This document shows positions 1 to 9,632 of a stretch of DNA of 64,000 bases, one piece after another. Within the stretch, counting starts at the first letter, position 1, and each line of letters opens with the position of its first letter. Source of the DNA: Nodularia sphaerocarpa UHCC 0038 (GTDB taxonomy: Bacteria > Cyanobacteriota > Cyanobacteriia > Cyanobacteriales > Nostocaceae); NCBI RefSeq assembly GCF_022376295.1, contig NZ_CP060140.1, positions 4,220,356 through 4,284,355 of the forward strand. The letters are read 5' to 3'. The position numbers and the translations under genes were made by a program. The notes beneath the pieces were generated by a model that saw nothing but the letters and a program-made list of their open reading frames with translations, was not told the origin of the DNA and ran no database searches.

Positions 1-10
1 AAAAATTCAA

Positions 11-1018
11 TCACTCATCACTCATCAACAGAACAACCTTACCAATCATCGCACCAGATTCCAGAACCTCATGCGCCCGAACCGCCTCCGCCAAAGGAAA
101 CCGATGACTAACCTCAACTTTCAACTTTCCTTCATCCATCCAAGTCGCACACTGTTCCAGAATTTCCCCATGATGCTTCAGACACTCCTCCAAACCTTCC
201 AACATCGGAGTTAGCATTAATTCTAAACCAACGCGAAGATTACGTAATCTAGCAGCCTTCCAAACAGTATCAGCAGTTGGTTCAAGAATCGTCACAACAT
301 CACCATACACCCGCACAGCCGGAAAAGTTTTGTGCAAAATTTCCCCCCCCACAGTATCAAAAGCTAAATCTACACCTTCACCACCAGTCCAACTTAACAC
401 CGCCTTGACAAAATCCGTTTCTTGATAAAAAATTACCTGATCAGCACCGAGTTCTTTGACAAAATTAGCCTTTTCCGGGGAACTCACAGTAGTACAAACA
501 GAAGCACCCTTAAGTTTTGCCAATTGTATCGCTACATGACCAACACCACCAGCACCAGCATGAATCAAAACCCGTTCCCCAGGTTCTAACCTTCCCCGTT
601 CATACAAAGCTTCCCACGCAGTAATTAATACCAGAGGTGCTGCTGCTGCTTCTGCAAAAGACACTGAAGCAGGTTTACGTGCCACAAACCTTTCATCAAC
701 AACAGTATATTCAGCATAATTACCTTGATGTGCGCCCAAGCCACCATAGCAAAAAAATACCTCATCGCCCAAGCTAAAACGCTCAACATTAGCACCCACC
801 GCCTCAACAATTCCAGCACCATCACAGCCTAAAATCGCCGGCATTTGCTCAGGGTAGAAAGTGCCTCGCTGACGGAGCTTTGTATCAATAGGGTTAACAC
901 CAGCCGCTACTAAACGAACTAAAAGTTCAGTATTGCCTAAAGGTAGCGTAGGGTTTGGTACTTCCTGTAATTGCAAAACTTCAGGACTACCGGCTGCTGT
1001 CATTAAAACTGCTTTCAC
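11..1018 (-). CDS. Zinc-independent MDR family NADPH:quinone reductase-like oxidoreductase
   Basis: This 335-residue protein belongs to the medium-chain dehydrogenase/reductase superfamily, quinone-reductase branch, which uses NADPH to reduce quinones or enones in the cytosol. The N-terminal GroES-like half includes the GCDGAGIVEAVG segment (about residues 64-75), and the Rossmann dinucleotide motif AGAGGVG lies at 154-160. The Cys/His zinc ligands of alcohol dehydrogenases are absent at the usual sites. The start is a GTG at 1018, chosen because an AGGAGG ribosome-binding site sits about seven bases upstream; the next in-frame ATG is five codons later. It is a single gene with no operon partner. 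The substrate cannot be told from sequence. Confidence 0.85.
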   Translation of the reverse strand: MKAVLMTAAGSPEVLQLQEVPNPTLPLGNTELLVRLVAAGVNPIDTKLRQRGTFYPEQMPAILGCDGAGIVEAVGANVERFSLGDEVFFCYGGLGAHQGNYAEYTVVDERFVARKPASVSFAEAAAAPLVLITAWEALYERGRLEPGERVLIHAGAGGVGHVAIQLAKLKGASVCTTVSSPEKANFVKELGADQVIFYQETDFVKAVLSWTGGEGVDLAFDTVGGEILHKTFPAVRVYGDVVTILEPTADTVWKAARLRNLRVGLELMLTPMLEGLEECLKHHGEILEQCATWMDEGKLKVEVSHRFPLAEAVRAHEVLESGAMIGKVVLLMSDE

Positions 1019-1209
1019 AAATATTTCCTCCTAGATGCACGTTATTTGCAACTTTAGCGCAATTAGGAGGACAAACTCTTCCTTATTTCTGTGTGTTCTC
1101 TGTGTCTAGTGTGGTAGCCTGCGGCCAGCAGCTAGCGCGTCTACCTTGATAAAAATCCCTGATGCGTAGAGGCGCAAAACCTTGCACCCCTTCAGCATCG
1201 TAGACAAAT

Positions 1210-2496
1210 TCACTTTTTATCGGAACTCGTTATACCTTTAGCAGCAATTTGTTTACCCAAGACTTCTACAGCTTTAGCAAATTGGGGGTCTGCTGGTGTA
1301 GCCAGTTTTTCACGCTGGTTCAGCCACAATTCCTGACGCTGTTCATCAGACAATTCCACAGTCACATCGGGACCAATCCCCTGTTTATTGATATCTGTAC
1401 CATTGGGAGTCACATATTTAGCAATTGTTACCGCTAAACCTGAACCATCTTCTAAAGGACGCACCGATTGCACTAAACCTTTACCGAAAGTTTGAGAACC
1501 CACCAAAACTGCACGTTTATTATCCTGCAAAGCTCCTGAGAGAATTTCACTGGCACTGGCTGATCCTTTATCAACTAATACCACCAAGGGTTTATTCGTC
1601 AAAGCACGTCCCCTGGCCACTTCCCGCTCTTGTTCACCCTGGCGGTCAATAGTGGAAACAATTGTCCCTCTATCCAGCCACATACGAGCAATTTCCACAC
1701 TAGAGAAAAGTAAACCACCAGGATTACCACGTAAATCCAGAATATATCCGTCTACCCGTTGCCTTTCTAAGTCTCTGATCGCACTTTGCATTTCCCGGCT
1801 AGCATTGGCACTGAACTGATTCAGGCGAATGTAACCGAGTTTACCTGCTGGAGTTGGCTGTGTGGAATATTTAACTGGATGAATTTCAATGCGTGCGCGG
1901 ATGATTTCAAACTGTTTCGCTTGACCATTGCGTTCAATTGTCAAGTTGATTTTCGTTCCTGGCTCACCACGAATCATGGATACTGCTTGGTTGGTATCCA
2001 TCCCCTCAGTGCTTTTACCATTAATTTTCGTGATGATATCCTTCGCCAAAATCCCCGCTTTAAATGCTGGTGTATCATCAATGGGCGAAATCACCACAAT
2101 CTTCTTCGTTTCTTCATCTTGACTGATGGTGATGCCAATACCAGTGAGTTCACCAGAGGTATCCACTTGCATACTCTTGAACTCTTCTGGGGTCATAAAC
2201 CGGGTATAGGCATCATCCAGCTTCAGCAGCATTTCCCGGATGGATTTATAGGCATCTTCCTGACTACTGTAGGACTTACCCAAGTACTCCTTCCGCACAG
2301 CCAGCCAATCCACTTGATTAAAAGTACCGTCTACATATTGGCGTTGAACAATTTGCCAAACCTCGTCTACTAATTCTTTGGGACTTGCTTTAAATAAAGC
2401 TTGACCTCGAGAGTGAATGCCCAGGCTAGTAACAGCAATCGTGGAAAGCGTCACCGCCGTAGCACCCAAAACAAGTCTACTCTTTGTAATCACCAT
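1210..2496 (-). CDS. C-terminal processing peptidase, S41 family (CtpA/CtpB type)
   Basis: This 428-residue serine protease of the tail-specific S41 family has an N-terminal membrane or signal segment (residues 8-28), a PDZ domain (about 105-195) and the protease domain (about 215-375). The Ser-Lys dyad is S314 in GSASASE and K339 in FGKG. Their 25-residue spacing matches the plant and algal D1-processing enzyme CtpA. Cyanobacteria carry three paralogues (CtpA, B and C) and I cannot assign which one this is, so D1 C-terminal processing is possible but not proven. It acts in the lumen or periplasm. It is a lone gene, with 190 bases between it and ispG. Confidence 0.9.
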   Translation of the reverse strand: MVITKSRLVLGATAVTLSTIAVTSLGIHSRGQALFKASPKELVDEVWQIVQRQYVDGTFNQVDWLAVRKEYLGKSYSSQEDAYKSIREMLLKLDDAYTRFMTPEEFKSMQVDTSGELTGIGITISQDEETKKIVVISPIDDTPAFKAGILAKDIITKINGKSTEGMDTNQAVSMIRGEPGTKINLTIERNGQAKQFEIIRARIEIHPVKYSTQPTPAGKLGYIRLNQFSANASREMQSAIRDLERQRVDGYILDLRGNPGGLLFSSVEIARMWLDRGTIVSTIDRQGEQEREVARGRALTNKPLVVLVDKGSASASEILSGALQDNKRAVLVGSQTFGKGLVQSVRPLEDGSGLAVTIAKYVTPNGTDINKQGIGPDVTVELSDEQRQELWLNQREKLATPADPQFAKAVEVLGKQIAAKGITSSDKK

Positions 2497-2654
2497 AATG
2501 ACAGCTGCGTCAGAGGGAGGAATTTATCGTCAGTATGCCCAATCTAACACAGGGTTACACTGTACAGACCAACTATGTGTTCCTAATTTCATGAAAATAC
2601 TTGACAATCCGGGGAGAATGGGGATTGGGGACTGAGAAGTTTCTTCCCCCCCCC

Positions 2655-2682
2655 GACTCCCGACTCCCGACTCCCGACTCCC
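2655..2682. repeat. Short tandem heptamer repeat (GACTCCC, four copies)
   Basis: Four exact head-to-tail copies of GACTCCC lie just past the 3' end of ispG, next to a G-rich stretch (GGGGATTGGGGACTG) and a run of C. This is the STRR type of repeat known in heterocystous cyanobacteria. A very similar G-rich/C-rich block occurs inside the cobD-like gene of this window. Confidence 0.8.
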
Positions 2683-2686
2683 CCTT

Positions 2687-3913
2687 TTATGGTTCTACCC
2701 AGCGTCCATCTGCCTTAATGAGATTAATCAATTCCTCAACTCCTTGGGCTTCTGGGACTTTTTTAATTTCTTCTCGACCACGATATAAAGAAATGTAACC
2801 AGGTGTTTTGCCAACATAACCATAATCGGCATCTGCCATTTCTCCAGGGCCATTGACAATGCAACCCATCACGGCTACGTCCAACCCAGTCAAGTGTTTG
2901 GTGGCTTCCCGAACTTTGTGTAAAACTTCTTCTAAATTAAATAAAGTCCGCCCACAAGAAGGACAAGCGACATACTCAACCATTGTTTTCCGCAATCCTA
3001 AAGCTTGCAGAATGCTGTAACAGACGGGAATTTCCTTTTCTGGTGCTTCTGTCAGTGACACACGAATTGTATCGCCAATGCCATCAGCTAGTAATGTGGC
3101 AATTCCCGCAGTGGATTTAATGCGTCCATATTCGCCATCACCTGCTTCTGTGACACCCAAATGCAAGGGATAATCCATACCCAGTTCATCCAAGCGTTTA
3201 GCCATCATCCGATAGGCGGCTACCATCACGGGAACCCGTGAGGCTTTCATGGAAATTACCAAGTTGCGGAAATCTAAAGATTCACAAATGCGAATAAATT
3301 CTAAGGCAGATTCTACCATGCCTTGTGGGGTGTCGCCGTAGGTAAATAGCATTCTTTCGGCGAGAGAACCATGATTTACGCCTATTCGCATGGCTTTACC
3401 TTGATCTCGCAAGGAAACTACTAAAGGTTCTAGAGTTTCGCGGATTTTGTCGCCAATTTCATCAAATTCGGTTTTAGTGTATTCGCTTCTATTAGAGTTT
3501 GGTTTCTCGAATACATACAAGCCCGGATTAATTCGCACTTTTTCGATGTGCTTGGCGACTTCCAAGGCAATTTTCATGCCATTGTGATGCACGTCGGCTA
3601 CAATTGGCACATCTTGGTAAGTTTTAATTAATCTTTGTTTAATTTCCGCCATGACTCTAGCGTGAGCCATACTTGGGACTGTGACGCGGACGATTTCGCA
3701 GCCAATTTCGTGTAAACGACGAATCGCTGCTACGGAACCATCAATATCAAGTGTATCCTCGTTAATCATCGACTGCACTACCACTGGGTAGTTACCCCCA
3801 ATAGTGACATTTCCCACTTTTACAGGTCTGGTTTTACGTCGCTGAATTTTGGTGTCAAAGATGAATTGATCTGCTGTGCTGTCAATGGTTGTCGGAGTTG
3901 GCAGAGTTTGCAT
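2687..3913 (-). CDS. ispG: 4-hydroxy-3-methylbut-2-enyl diphosphate synthase
   Basis: IspG (GcpE) carries out the penultimate step of the MEP isoprenoid pathway, converting methylerythritol cyclodiphosphate to HMBPP with ferredoxin as electron donor. The protein has 408 residues, full length for the cyanobacterial form. The [4Fe-4S] ligands are visible as C317 and C320 (CPSC), C351 (GCIVNGPGE) and the acidic ligand E358. The ATG at 3913 is the only good start. Other MEP genes are not adjacent, but ispD lies 6.4 kb away on the same strand. The product feeds carotenoid, phytol and quinone synthesis. Confidence 0.97.
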   Translation of the reverse strand: MQTLPTPTTIDSTADQFIFDTKIQRRKTRPVKVGNVTIGGNYPVVVQSMINEDTLDIDGSVAAIRRLHEIGCEIVRVTVPSMAHARVMAEIKQRLIKTYQDVPIVADVHHNGMKIALEVAKHIEKVRINPGLYVFEKPNSNRSEYTKTEFDEIGDKIRETLEPLVVSLRDQGKAMRIGVNHGSLAERMLFTYGDTPQGMVESALEFIRICESLDFRNLVISMKASRVPVMVAAYRMMAKRLDELGMDYPLHLGVTEAGDGEYGRIKSTAGIATLLADGIGDTIRVSLTEAPEKEIPVCYSILQALGLRKTMVEYVACPSCGRTLFNLEEVLHKVREATKHLTGLDVAVMGCIVNGPGEMADADYGYVGKTPGYISLYRGREEIKKVPEAQGVEELINLIKADGRWVEP

Positions 3914-4128
3914 AACCTAATTAGGTAAATTTGCTGTGGTTAAAATATCAGATTGATCAGTCTCTTTCTCTCAGATTGCCATAGTCGGGACGTTTTTGGA
4001 CAATCAGGTAGTAGAAGAGAAAATTAAACATAGAAAACATAGAGTAGTTGGGTTAAGTGGATCAACTACTCCCCCAGAGTTACTGAGCGATCGCCACCTC
4101 TTCACCACGAGTTATTTTTAACATCTGA

Positions 4129-5292
4129 TTAAGTATGACGCTTTTTGCCCACAGTCATGACAAATGAAGTCAGGGCGAATAAACTGAAGATTAAATTCAA
4201 ATCAGGCTCAGGTACAGATTGAGGTATAGCAGTGATCCCAATAGACCTGACTAAGCTATTGTTAGTAAATTCAGCGCCAGTAAAACTTGTAGAATCCCCG
4301 GTTGCGCCATCATAAGCTAGAACTGAACCAATATTTTGATTCGTAAAATCGAACCCAGCTACATAAAGATTATTGCTGGAACTACCAGTTCCAAAAGTTA
4401 AGTTACCAATAAAATTGTTACTGGGAGTAGTGCCTGTGTAATTCGTGGATAAGGTATCTACTAAAACACCTGTAGGATTATAGCGTCGGATACCACCTGC
4501 AAAGTCACTCACCAAAATATCATTGTTGGGAGCCAGGACTAATCCCAGAAAACTTACAAATCCCTGACTTTCTGGTAATGGGACAGGTTGATCAATAAAC
4601 AAAGTCGGATTGGTAGTTGGTTCTTGACCTGCAACTTGAGCCGGAGAGTAGCGTAAAACTTGGCTTTGATAAGGGTAAGAAAGATCACCATTGGGGAGAT
4701 TTGCTGATCCCTGAGTAGTGACATAGAGGCTACCATCTGTCCCAAATAGCAAATCATTCGGGCCATTCAACCCATCAACAGTTCCCAAGCCGCTATTGTT
4801 ATCAGAGGCAAAGACACCTAAAAAATTTCCGGTTGTGGGGTCAAATTTTAATATTTGGTTAGTCCGAAAACTACTAACGTAGAGTGTTCCATCTGGGCTA
4901 AAAGCATTTCCGTAAGGACGAGTTAATCCATTACCGACAGCAGCTACACCGAGAAATTCTCCCGTCGGACTATAGCGTAATACAGCTGAATCAGTGGGAT
5001 ATGATGGGTTCAATAAGTTAGTGCTAGAACTCCCACCATTACTGACATAAAGGTTGCCATCTGGTCCAAAAGTTAGGTCATCTGGATCGCGCAATCCACC
5101 ATTAATGGAGTTAGTAAATTCACCTTGGAAACTGCCAGTGTTTTCATCAAAAATTACTAGGTTGTTGCCCTCAGTATTACTAATTATCAAGGCTGCCTTA
5201 GCCTGTGTTGAACTGATACTCATGACAGCAAGAGTACCCAAAACGACTGACATCGGCAGATTTAAGGATTTCATATTACGTGCAGTTATCAT
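4129..5292 (-). CDS. PEP-CTERM anchored NHL/SMP-30-like beta-propeller protein
   Basis: This 387-residue exported protein has a signal peptide (hydrophobic core about residues 15-33, ending near TQAKA) and a repeat body with segments such as FGPDGNLYVSN, FSPDGTLYVSS and FGTDGSLYVTT. These are typical blades of an SMP-30/NHL-type propeller. The C-terminus has VPEP, then a hydrophobic helix and a basic end (KKRH), the PEP-CTERM sorting signal recognised by exosortase. No exosortase gene is in the window. It probably sits at the cell surface or in extracellular matrix. The substrate is unknown. The start could be M1 or M7; M1 has AAGG upstream. Confidence 0.85.
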   Translation of the reverse strand: MITARNMKSLNLPMSVVLGTLAVMSISSTQAKAALIISNTEGNNLVIFDENTGSFQGEFTNSINGGLRDPDDLTFGPDGNLYVSNGGSSSTNLLNPSYPTDSAVLRYSPTGEFLGVAAVGNGLTRPYGNAFSPDGTLYVSSFRTNQILKFDPTTGNFLGVFASDNNSGLGTVDGLNGPNDLLFGTDGSLYVTTQGSANLPNGDLSYPYQSQVLRYSPAQVAGQEPTTNPTLFIDQPVPLPESQGFVSFLGLVLAPNNDILVSDFAGGIRRYNPTGVLVDTLSTNYTGTTPSNNFIGNLTFGTGSSSNNLYVAGFDFTNQNIGSVLAYDGATGDSTSFTGAEFTNNSLVRSIGITAIPQSVPEPDLNLIFSLFALTSFVMTVGKKRHT

Positions 5293-5549
5293 CGTGAGCC
5301 TTATATGTTTAAATGCTGTTGAGAGACTAAAAGTATGTGACTTTTAATTAAGTCACAGGTAATTCTACAGTAAAAACACGCGTAAAATACGATTAATTTG
5401 GCTCAATTTAGGTTTAATTATCCCTTTTCTGTCAGAACCATCAATATCAATGGAGTGTACAACCACTGGAATGGGAATTGGTATCAGGTGAGTAGTATTT
5501 GAGTAGCGATCGCCTGTATACCGTGTAATCAACAATATCAGTAATAATT

Positions 5550-6575
5550 ATGAAGAAACACATAAAAAATCAACTCCCAATTCCGCCCCAGTTCAAACCG
5601 GAAAAATTAGATCAAGTTTGGCGTGTACCGTATCAAGAAATAGCCGCAGCAGCCGAAGCTTGGACAGAACAACATAATATTCAACCAGCAGCTTCAGACA
5701 AAACCAATATTTGCTTACTTTTAATTGATGTGCAGAATACTTTCTGTATCCCCGGATTTGAATTATTTGTAGGCGGAAAATCTGGGACTGGGGCAGTTGA
5801 TGATAATCGACGGTTATGTGAATTTATATATCACAACTTAGGACTAATTACCAAAATTATTCCCACATTAGACACCCATACAGCAACCCAAATTTTTCAT
5901 CCCATATTTTGGATAAACAATGCAGGCGAACATCCGACCCCAGCCGCAACTAACATTACCCCAGCCGATATAGAAACAGGTATCTGGAAAGTTAACCCAG
6001 CAGTGGCTCACAGTATTACCAATGGCAATTATGAACTATTAGAAAAACACGCTTACCATTACGTTAAACAACTCAGCCAAAACGGGAAATATCCCCTGAC
6101 AGTTTGGCCTTATCATTCCATGTTAGGCGGAATTGGTCATGCCTTAGTTTCATCAATTGAAGAAGCAATATTTTTCCATAGTATTGCTCGTCAAACTCAA
6201 GCACAATTTGAAATTAAAGGAGATAACCCCTTAACCGAAAATTATTCTGTTTTAAGTCCAGAAGTTTTAACAGATTTTAACCAAAACCTACTCGCCCAAA
6301 AAAACACCCGCCTAATTAAACAACTACTAGAATTTGATGCTGTAATAATTGCAGGTCAAGCCAAAAGCCACTGCGTAGCCTGGACAATTGAAGATTTGCT
6401 CACAGAAATTAAAAAGATAGATAGCACCCTGAGCCAAAAAATTTATTTACTAGAAGACTGCACATCCCCTGTAGTCGTCCCTGGTGTAGTAGACTACACA
6501 GAACAAGCAGATAAAGCATTTAGAAAATTTGCAGAAGCCGGAATGCAAATAATCAAATCCAGTCACACCTTTTAA
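5550..6575 (+). CDS. Isochorismatase-family cysteine hydrolase
   Basis: This 341-residue protein has the isochorismatase/nicotinamidase fold. The conserved aspartate is D60 in LLLIDVQNTFC and the putative nucleophile is C275 in KSHCVAWTI. It is much longer than the usual 180-220 residues. The extra length is an N-terminal extension of about 50 residues and a large insert between the Asp and Cys motifs. Close relatives are common in cyanobacteria and often annotated nicotinamidase, but the substrate is not established. It is a single gene facing the M23 peptidase gene, and a short repetitive stretch (CCTCCGCG/CTTTGCG units) lies between them. Confidence 0.8.
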   Translation: MKKHIKNQLPIPPQFKPEKLDQVWRVPYQEIAAAAEAWTEQHNIQPAASDKTNICLLLIDVQNTFCIPGFELFVGGKSGTGAVDDNRRLCEFIYHNLGLITKIIPTLDTHTATQIFHPIFWINNAGEHPTPAATNITPADIETGIWKVNPAVAHSITNGNYELLEKHAYHYVKQLSQNGKYPLTVWPYHSMLGGIGHALVSSIEEAIFFHSIARQTQAQFEIKGDNPLTENYSVLSPEVLTDFNQNLLAQKNTRLIKQLLEFDAVIIAGQAKSHCVAWTIEDLLTEIKKIDSTLSQKIYLLEDCTSPVVVPGVVDYTEQADKAFRKFAEAGMQIIKSSHTF

Positions 6576-6632
6576 ACCTCCTCCGCGTACCTTTGCGCTT
6601 ACCTCCGCGCCCCTTTGCGTTAAAAAAAATCC

Positions 6633-7511
6633 TCATTGCTTCAGATAACCTTTAGGATCTTCAGCCACCCAACCCAAATCCGAGCTAGAACGCATTTCAA
6701 AATGGAGGTGTGGCTGATTTCCGCTTGGCTCTCCAGTAGTGCCTACAGTACCCAGCAAGTCACCCGGATTAACTTTTTTACCAACAGAAACCTGAATATC
6801 ACCGAGATGGGCGTAACGGCTTTGGAGACCGCCACTATGGTTAATAATCACCAACTGGCCATAAGTACCTTGCTGATCAGCAAACACGATAGTTCCCGGA
6901 GCGATCGCTTGTACAGGACTACCCACAGGAGCCAACAAATCCACACCACTATGGAAAAACACCTCACCATTGGTAGGATGAATCTGCCAGCCATAAGGAA
7001 GTAACACAGATGCGGCTGACTGCAAAGGATACCGAGAAATGGATATAGGCTGTGTATCAGCAGGGGCAGGAGAAGCAGTTAAAGGGCTACTGGGGGAGAC
7101 ATTTCCGACTGGAACAAATACAACTGTGAGGTTTTGTTGGCAACCATTGATTTCAAACAGTGTATCAGGACGAACTTCATATTTTTTTGCCACCTCTCGC
7201 CAAGTTTGTCCGCTAGGTACTTCTACAACAAAACCATTGTAGGGAGGAATTTGCAACTCGCTACCAACAGTAACGTTGCCGTTTTTGACAGCAGGATTCA
7301 TGTTGATGAGGGTAGCAGGCGTGAGATTGTAGCGCTGTGCTATGCTTTCCAAAGTTTCACCACGATTGACTTGATGGCGCTGGAAGCGAGATAACGCCGG
7401 AGTTGGACAACTAGGAGCAGCATGAGCGGTGTTTGAGTTCAGGGATGTGGATGTTAACCCGACAGTACCAACTAGGCTACAGAGCAAAAGTAGACGATAG
7501 GGAAAATTCAT
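6633..7511 (-). CDS. LysM and M23 (LytM) peptidoglycan endopeptidase
   Basis: This 292-residue exported protein has a signal peptide ending near residue 31 (AHAA), two LysM peptidoglycan-binding modules (about 46-89 and 94-135), a Pro/Ser linker and a C-terminal M23 metallopeptidase domain (about 165-285). The zinc site is complete: H187 and D191 (HSGVD) and H270 in HLH, with H235 and H268 as the other catalytic histidines. It should therefore be an active peptidoglycan cross-bridge endopeptidase, or an activator of amidases at the septum or envelope. The start is the ATG at 7511. Confidence 0.92.
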   Translation of the reverse strand: MNFPYRLLLLCSLVGTVGLTSTSLNSNTAHAAPSCPTPALSRFQRHQVNRGETLESIAQRYNLTPATLINMNPAVKNGNVTVGSELQIPPYNGFVVEVPSGQTWREVAKKYEVRPDTLFEINGCQQNLTVVFVPVGNVSPSSPLTASPAPADTQPISISRYPLQSAASVLLPYGWQIHPTNGEVFFHSGVDLLAPVGSPVQAIAPGTIVFADQQGTYGQLVIINHSGGLQSRYAHLGDIQVSVGKKVNPGDLLGTVGTTGEPSGNQPHLHFEMRSSSDLGWVAEDPKGYLKQ

Positions 7512-7797
7512 ATATAAAAGTCAACAGAGCGCTAACTTTAGATTTTAGTTGGGGAATCAGGTTGTGGGGAGTTAAGAGGCAGGGGTGCAGGGTGCAGGGT
7601 GCAGGGGGGAGTAAGAAATTACTTTAAACTTCCAGTTACTTAACAACTGTTCCTCTTCTCCCTTCTACCCTTGTCTAGACTCTGATCCCCATTTCTTGGG
7701 GAAACTATTGTCTAGTTTTATGTAAATTTAATCTGTCCAATTGCCGTTGGCTTGACTACACTTAGAAATTAGCAACTGCACTGCTGTGTGAAACCTC

Positions 7798-9012
7798 ATG
7801 ATTATGAATTTACCTTTAAAGCAACTAGCTATTTATCTATCTCTACTGGCGATTGGTAGTGGTGCAGGTGTGTTGAGCAGTCGTTATCTTTTCCTAGACA
7901 ATGGCTCGTTCAAAGAGTTAAGAAATGTTACGGTGGCATCGCCTCCAGAGTCTGTGGTTCCTAATTCTGTGGGCGGAGCTATTGCCGCGACTGGGGGTGA
8001 TAACCTGAATTTTATTGCTTCAGCAGTGCAGAAAGTTGGCCCGGCAGTAGTACGCATTAATGCTACCCGCAAAGTGCCTAATCCCATCTCAGACGCTTTG
8101 AAAAATCCCCTCCTGCGGCGATTTTTTGGGGATGATGAGCAACCAATTCCCACCGAACGGATTGAGCGGGGTACGGGGTCAGGATTTATTTTGAGCGAAA
8201 ATGGTGTATTGCTGACTAATGCCCATGTGGTGGCGGATACAGATACTGTGCAAGTCACTCTCAAAGATGGTCGGACTTTTAAGGGGAAGGTGGTGGGAGT
8301 TGATCCGATTACGGATGTGGCTGTGGTGAAAATTCCCGAAAATAAATTGCCCATTGTTAAGTTAGGCAATTCGCAAAATTTAATTCCTGGACAATGGGCG
8401 ATCGCTATTGGCAATCCTTTGGGTTTAGATAATACTGTGACTATCGGCATTATCAGCGCTACTGGTCGCACCAGCGCTCAAGTTGGTGTCCCAGATAAGC
8501 GGGTGAGTTTTATCCAAACTGATGCAGCAATTAACCCTGGTAACTCTGGGGGTCCTTTGTTAAACGCCCAAGGTGAAGTTATTGGAATTAACACTGCTAT
8601 CCGCGCCGATGCTCAAGGATTGGGCTTTGCTATTCCCATTGAAACTGCTGCTCGTATTGCTAATGAACTATTTACCAAAGGACGTGCAGAACATCCTTTT
8701 TTGGGGATTCAAATGACTGATTTAACTCCTAGCAAAAGGCGAGAGCTGAATCAAGCAAAAAATCTCAACATTCAGCCGAAAACGGGTGTTGTGATTTCGG
8801 GAGTCACGGAAAATTCACCCGCAAAAGAGTCGGGGCTGCTTCCTGGAGACGTGATTCAAAAAATCAACGGTAAACCAGTGAAAATCGCAGCCCTAGTCCA
8901 GAAGCTGGTAGAATCCAGCACAGTTGGGGATATTCTCGAAATTGAAGTTAACCGCAATGGTAAAGTCCAAACTTTGAAAGTGCAATCAGGCTCCTATCCT
9001 GACAAAAAGTAG
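7798..9012 (+). CDS. HtrA/Deg-family serine protease with PDZ domain
   Basis: This 404-residue protein of the HhoA/HhoB/HtrA group handles protein quality control in the cyanobacterial periplasm or lumen. An N-terminal membrane anchor or signal (about 7-27) precedes the trypsin-like domain with the triad H143 (TNAHVV), D173 (TDVAVV) and S250 (GNSGGP). One PDZ domain follows (about 295-395). The layout matches the single-PDZ cyanobacterial Deg proteases. I cannot tell which of the three paralogues it is. The gene is monocistronic and convergent with the DUF760 gene. The ATG at 7798 was chosen; a second in-frame ATG is two codons later. Confidence 0.93.
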   Translation: MIMNLPLKQLAIYLSLLAIGSGAGVLSSRYLFLDNGSFKELRNVTVASPPESVVPNSVGGAIAATGGDNLNFIASAVQKVGPAVVRINATRKVPNPISDALKNPLLRRFFGDDEQPIPTERIERGTGSGFILSENGVLLTNAHVVADTDTVQVTLKDGRTFKGKVVGVDPITDVAVVKIPENKLPIVKLGNSQNLIPGQWAIAIGNPLGLDNTVTIGIISATGRTSAQVGVPDKRVSFIQTDAAINPGNSGGPLLNAQGEVIGINTAIRADAQGLGFAIPIETAARIANELFTKGRAEHPFLGIQMTDLTPSKRRELNQAKNLNIQPKTGVVISGVTENSPAKESGLLPGDVIQKINGKPVKIAALVQKLVESSTVGDILEIEVNRNGKVQTLKVQSGSYPDKK

Positions 9013-9024
9013 TTTGGCGATTGA

Positions 9025-9372
9025 CTAATGATTATTAGACAAATGCTCTAACTGCATTCTTTGTTCCATCTGGCGGAGGAAGTATCCTGTCATCATCGCC
9101 GATGCTAACAGCCCAGCTAAGTTATCCCTATCTGTGGTAATCTGCACGTTGAAATTTTCTGCGGGGAGCATTCCCACTAGCCCTTGGACGTTTTGCGAAA
9201 TTATATGTTTAATTTCCGGACTGACGGACTGGGCGACACGGGCTAGAACTTCAGGAGGCTGATGCTGTAAATATTTGAGTAACTGATTAGGATTTTCCTC
9301 AAAATGGTCGTTCAGAAGCTGATTAGGATTTTCCTCGGAGTTATCATTCAAAAAGTCAGGGTCAAACACCAT
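9025..9372 (-). CDS. DUF760 family protein
   Basis: This small 115-residue protein resembles the DUF760 family of cyanobacteria and plastids. The core LLKYLQHQPPEVLARVAQS followed by NVQGLVGMLP is family-like. The function is unknown. Near the N-terminus there is a short tandem duplication: EENPNQLL occurs twice, 13 residues apart, which is also visible in the DNA around 9290-9340. I start at the ATG at 9372; an upstream TTG would add two residues. It converges on the htrA-like gene with only 12 bases between them. Confidence 0.75.
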   Translation of the reverse strand: MVFDPDFLNDNSEENPNQLLNDHFEENPNQLLKYLQHQPPEVLARVAQSVSPEIKHIISQNVQGLVGMLPAENFNVQITTDRDNLAGLLASAMMTGYFLRQMEQRMQLEHLSNNH

Positions 9373-9548
9373 TGGCAAATTTTAGCTTAGTTGCTGATTC
9401 TACTCTAAACCATAGTACAAGCCTATTGCATTCTTTATTGGTATCCCGTTGGACTTTAATCTAGGAAAGCCCTGTCTATGTCTACAACAGAGAAATTTTG
9501 CATAAAAAACTTTTGTGGATGAGATTCAATACCTTTCGGTTAAGGGAT

Positions 9549-9576
9549 GTAGAGACGTTCCATGGAACGTCTCTAC
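9549..9576. repeat. 28-bp perfect palindrome, family copy 1 (centre TTCCATGGAA)
   Basis: The sequence GTAGAGACGTTCCA is followed by its exact reverse complement, giving a perfect 28-bp palindrome. It is followed by AAGGGTT, as in the copies at 36427 and 52782. It sits between the DUF760 gene and scpB, near scpB's 3' end. Confidence 0.9.
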
Positions 9577-9632
9577 AAGGGTTTTCGGCTCACGAATTTG
9601 CTTAACCGAACAGTATTGGGATGAGATTTTGT

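Noticed and set aside
1786..2373. A 195-codon open frame antisense to the S41 protease gene
   Set aside because: Same reason: the minus-strand protease is complete and the antisense product is composition-driven.
7884..8471. A 195-codon open frame antisense to the HtrA gene
   Set aside because: The plus-strand gene has an intact catalytic triad and PDZ domain; the antisense reading has no recognisable features.
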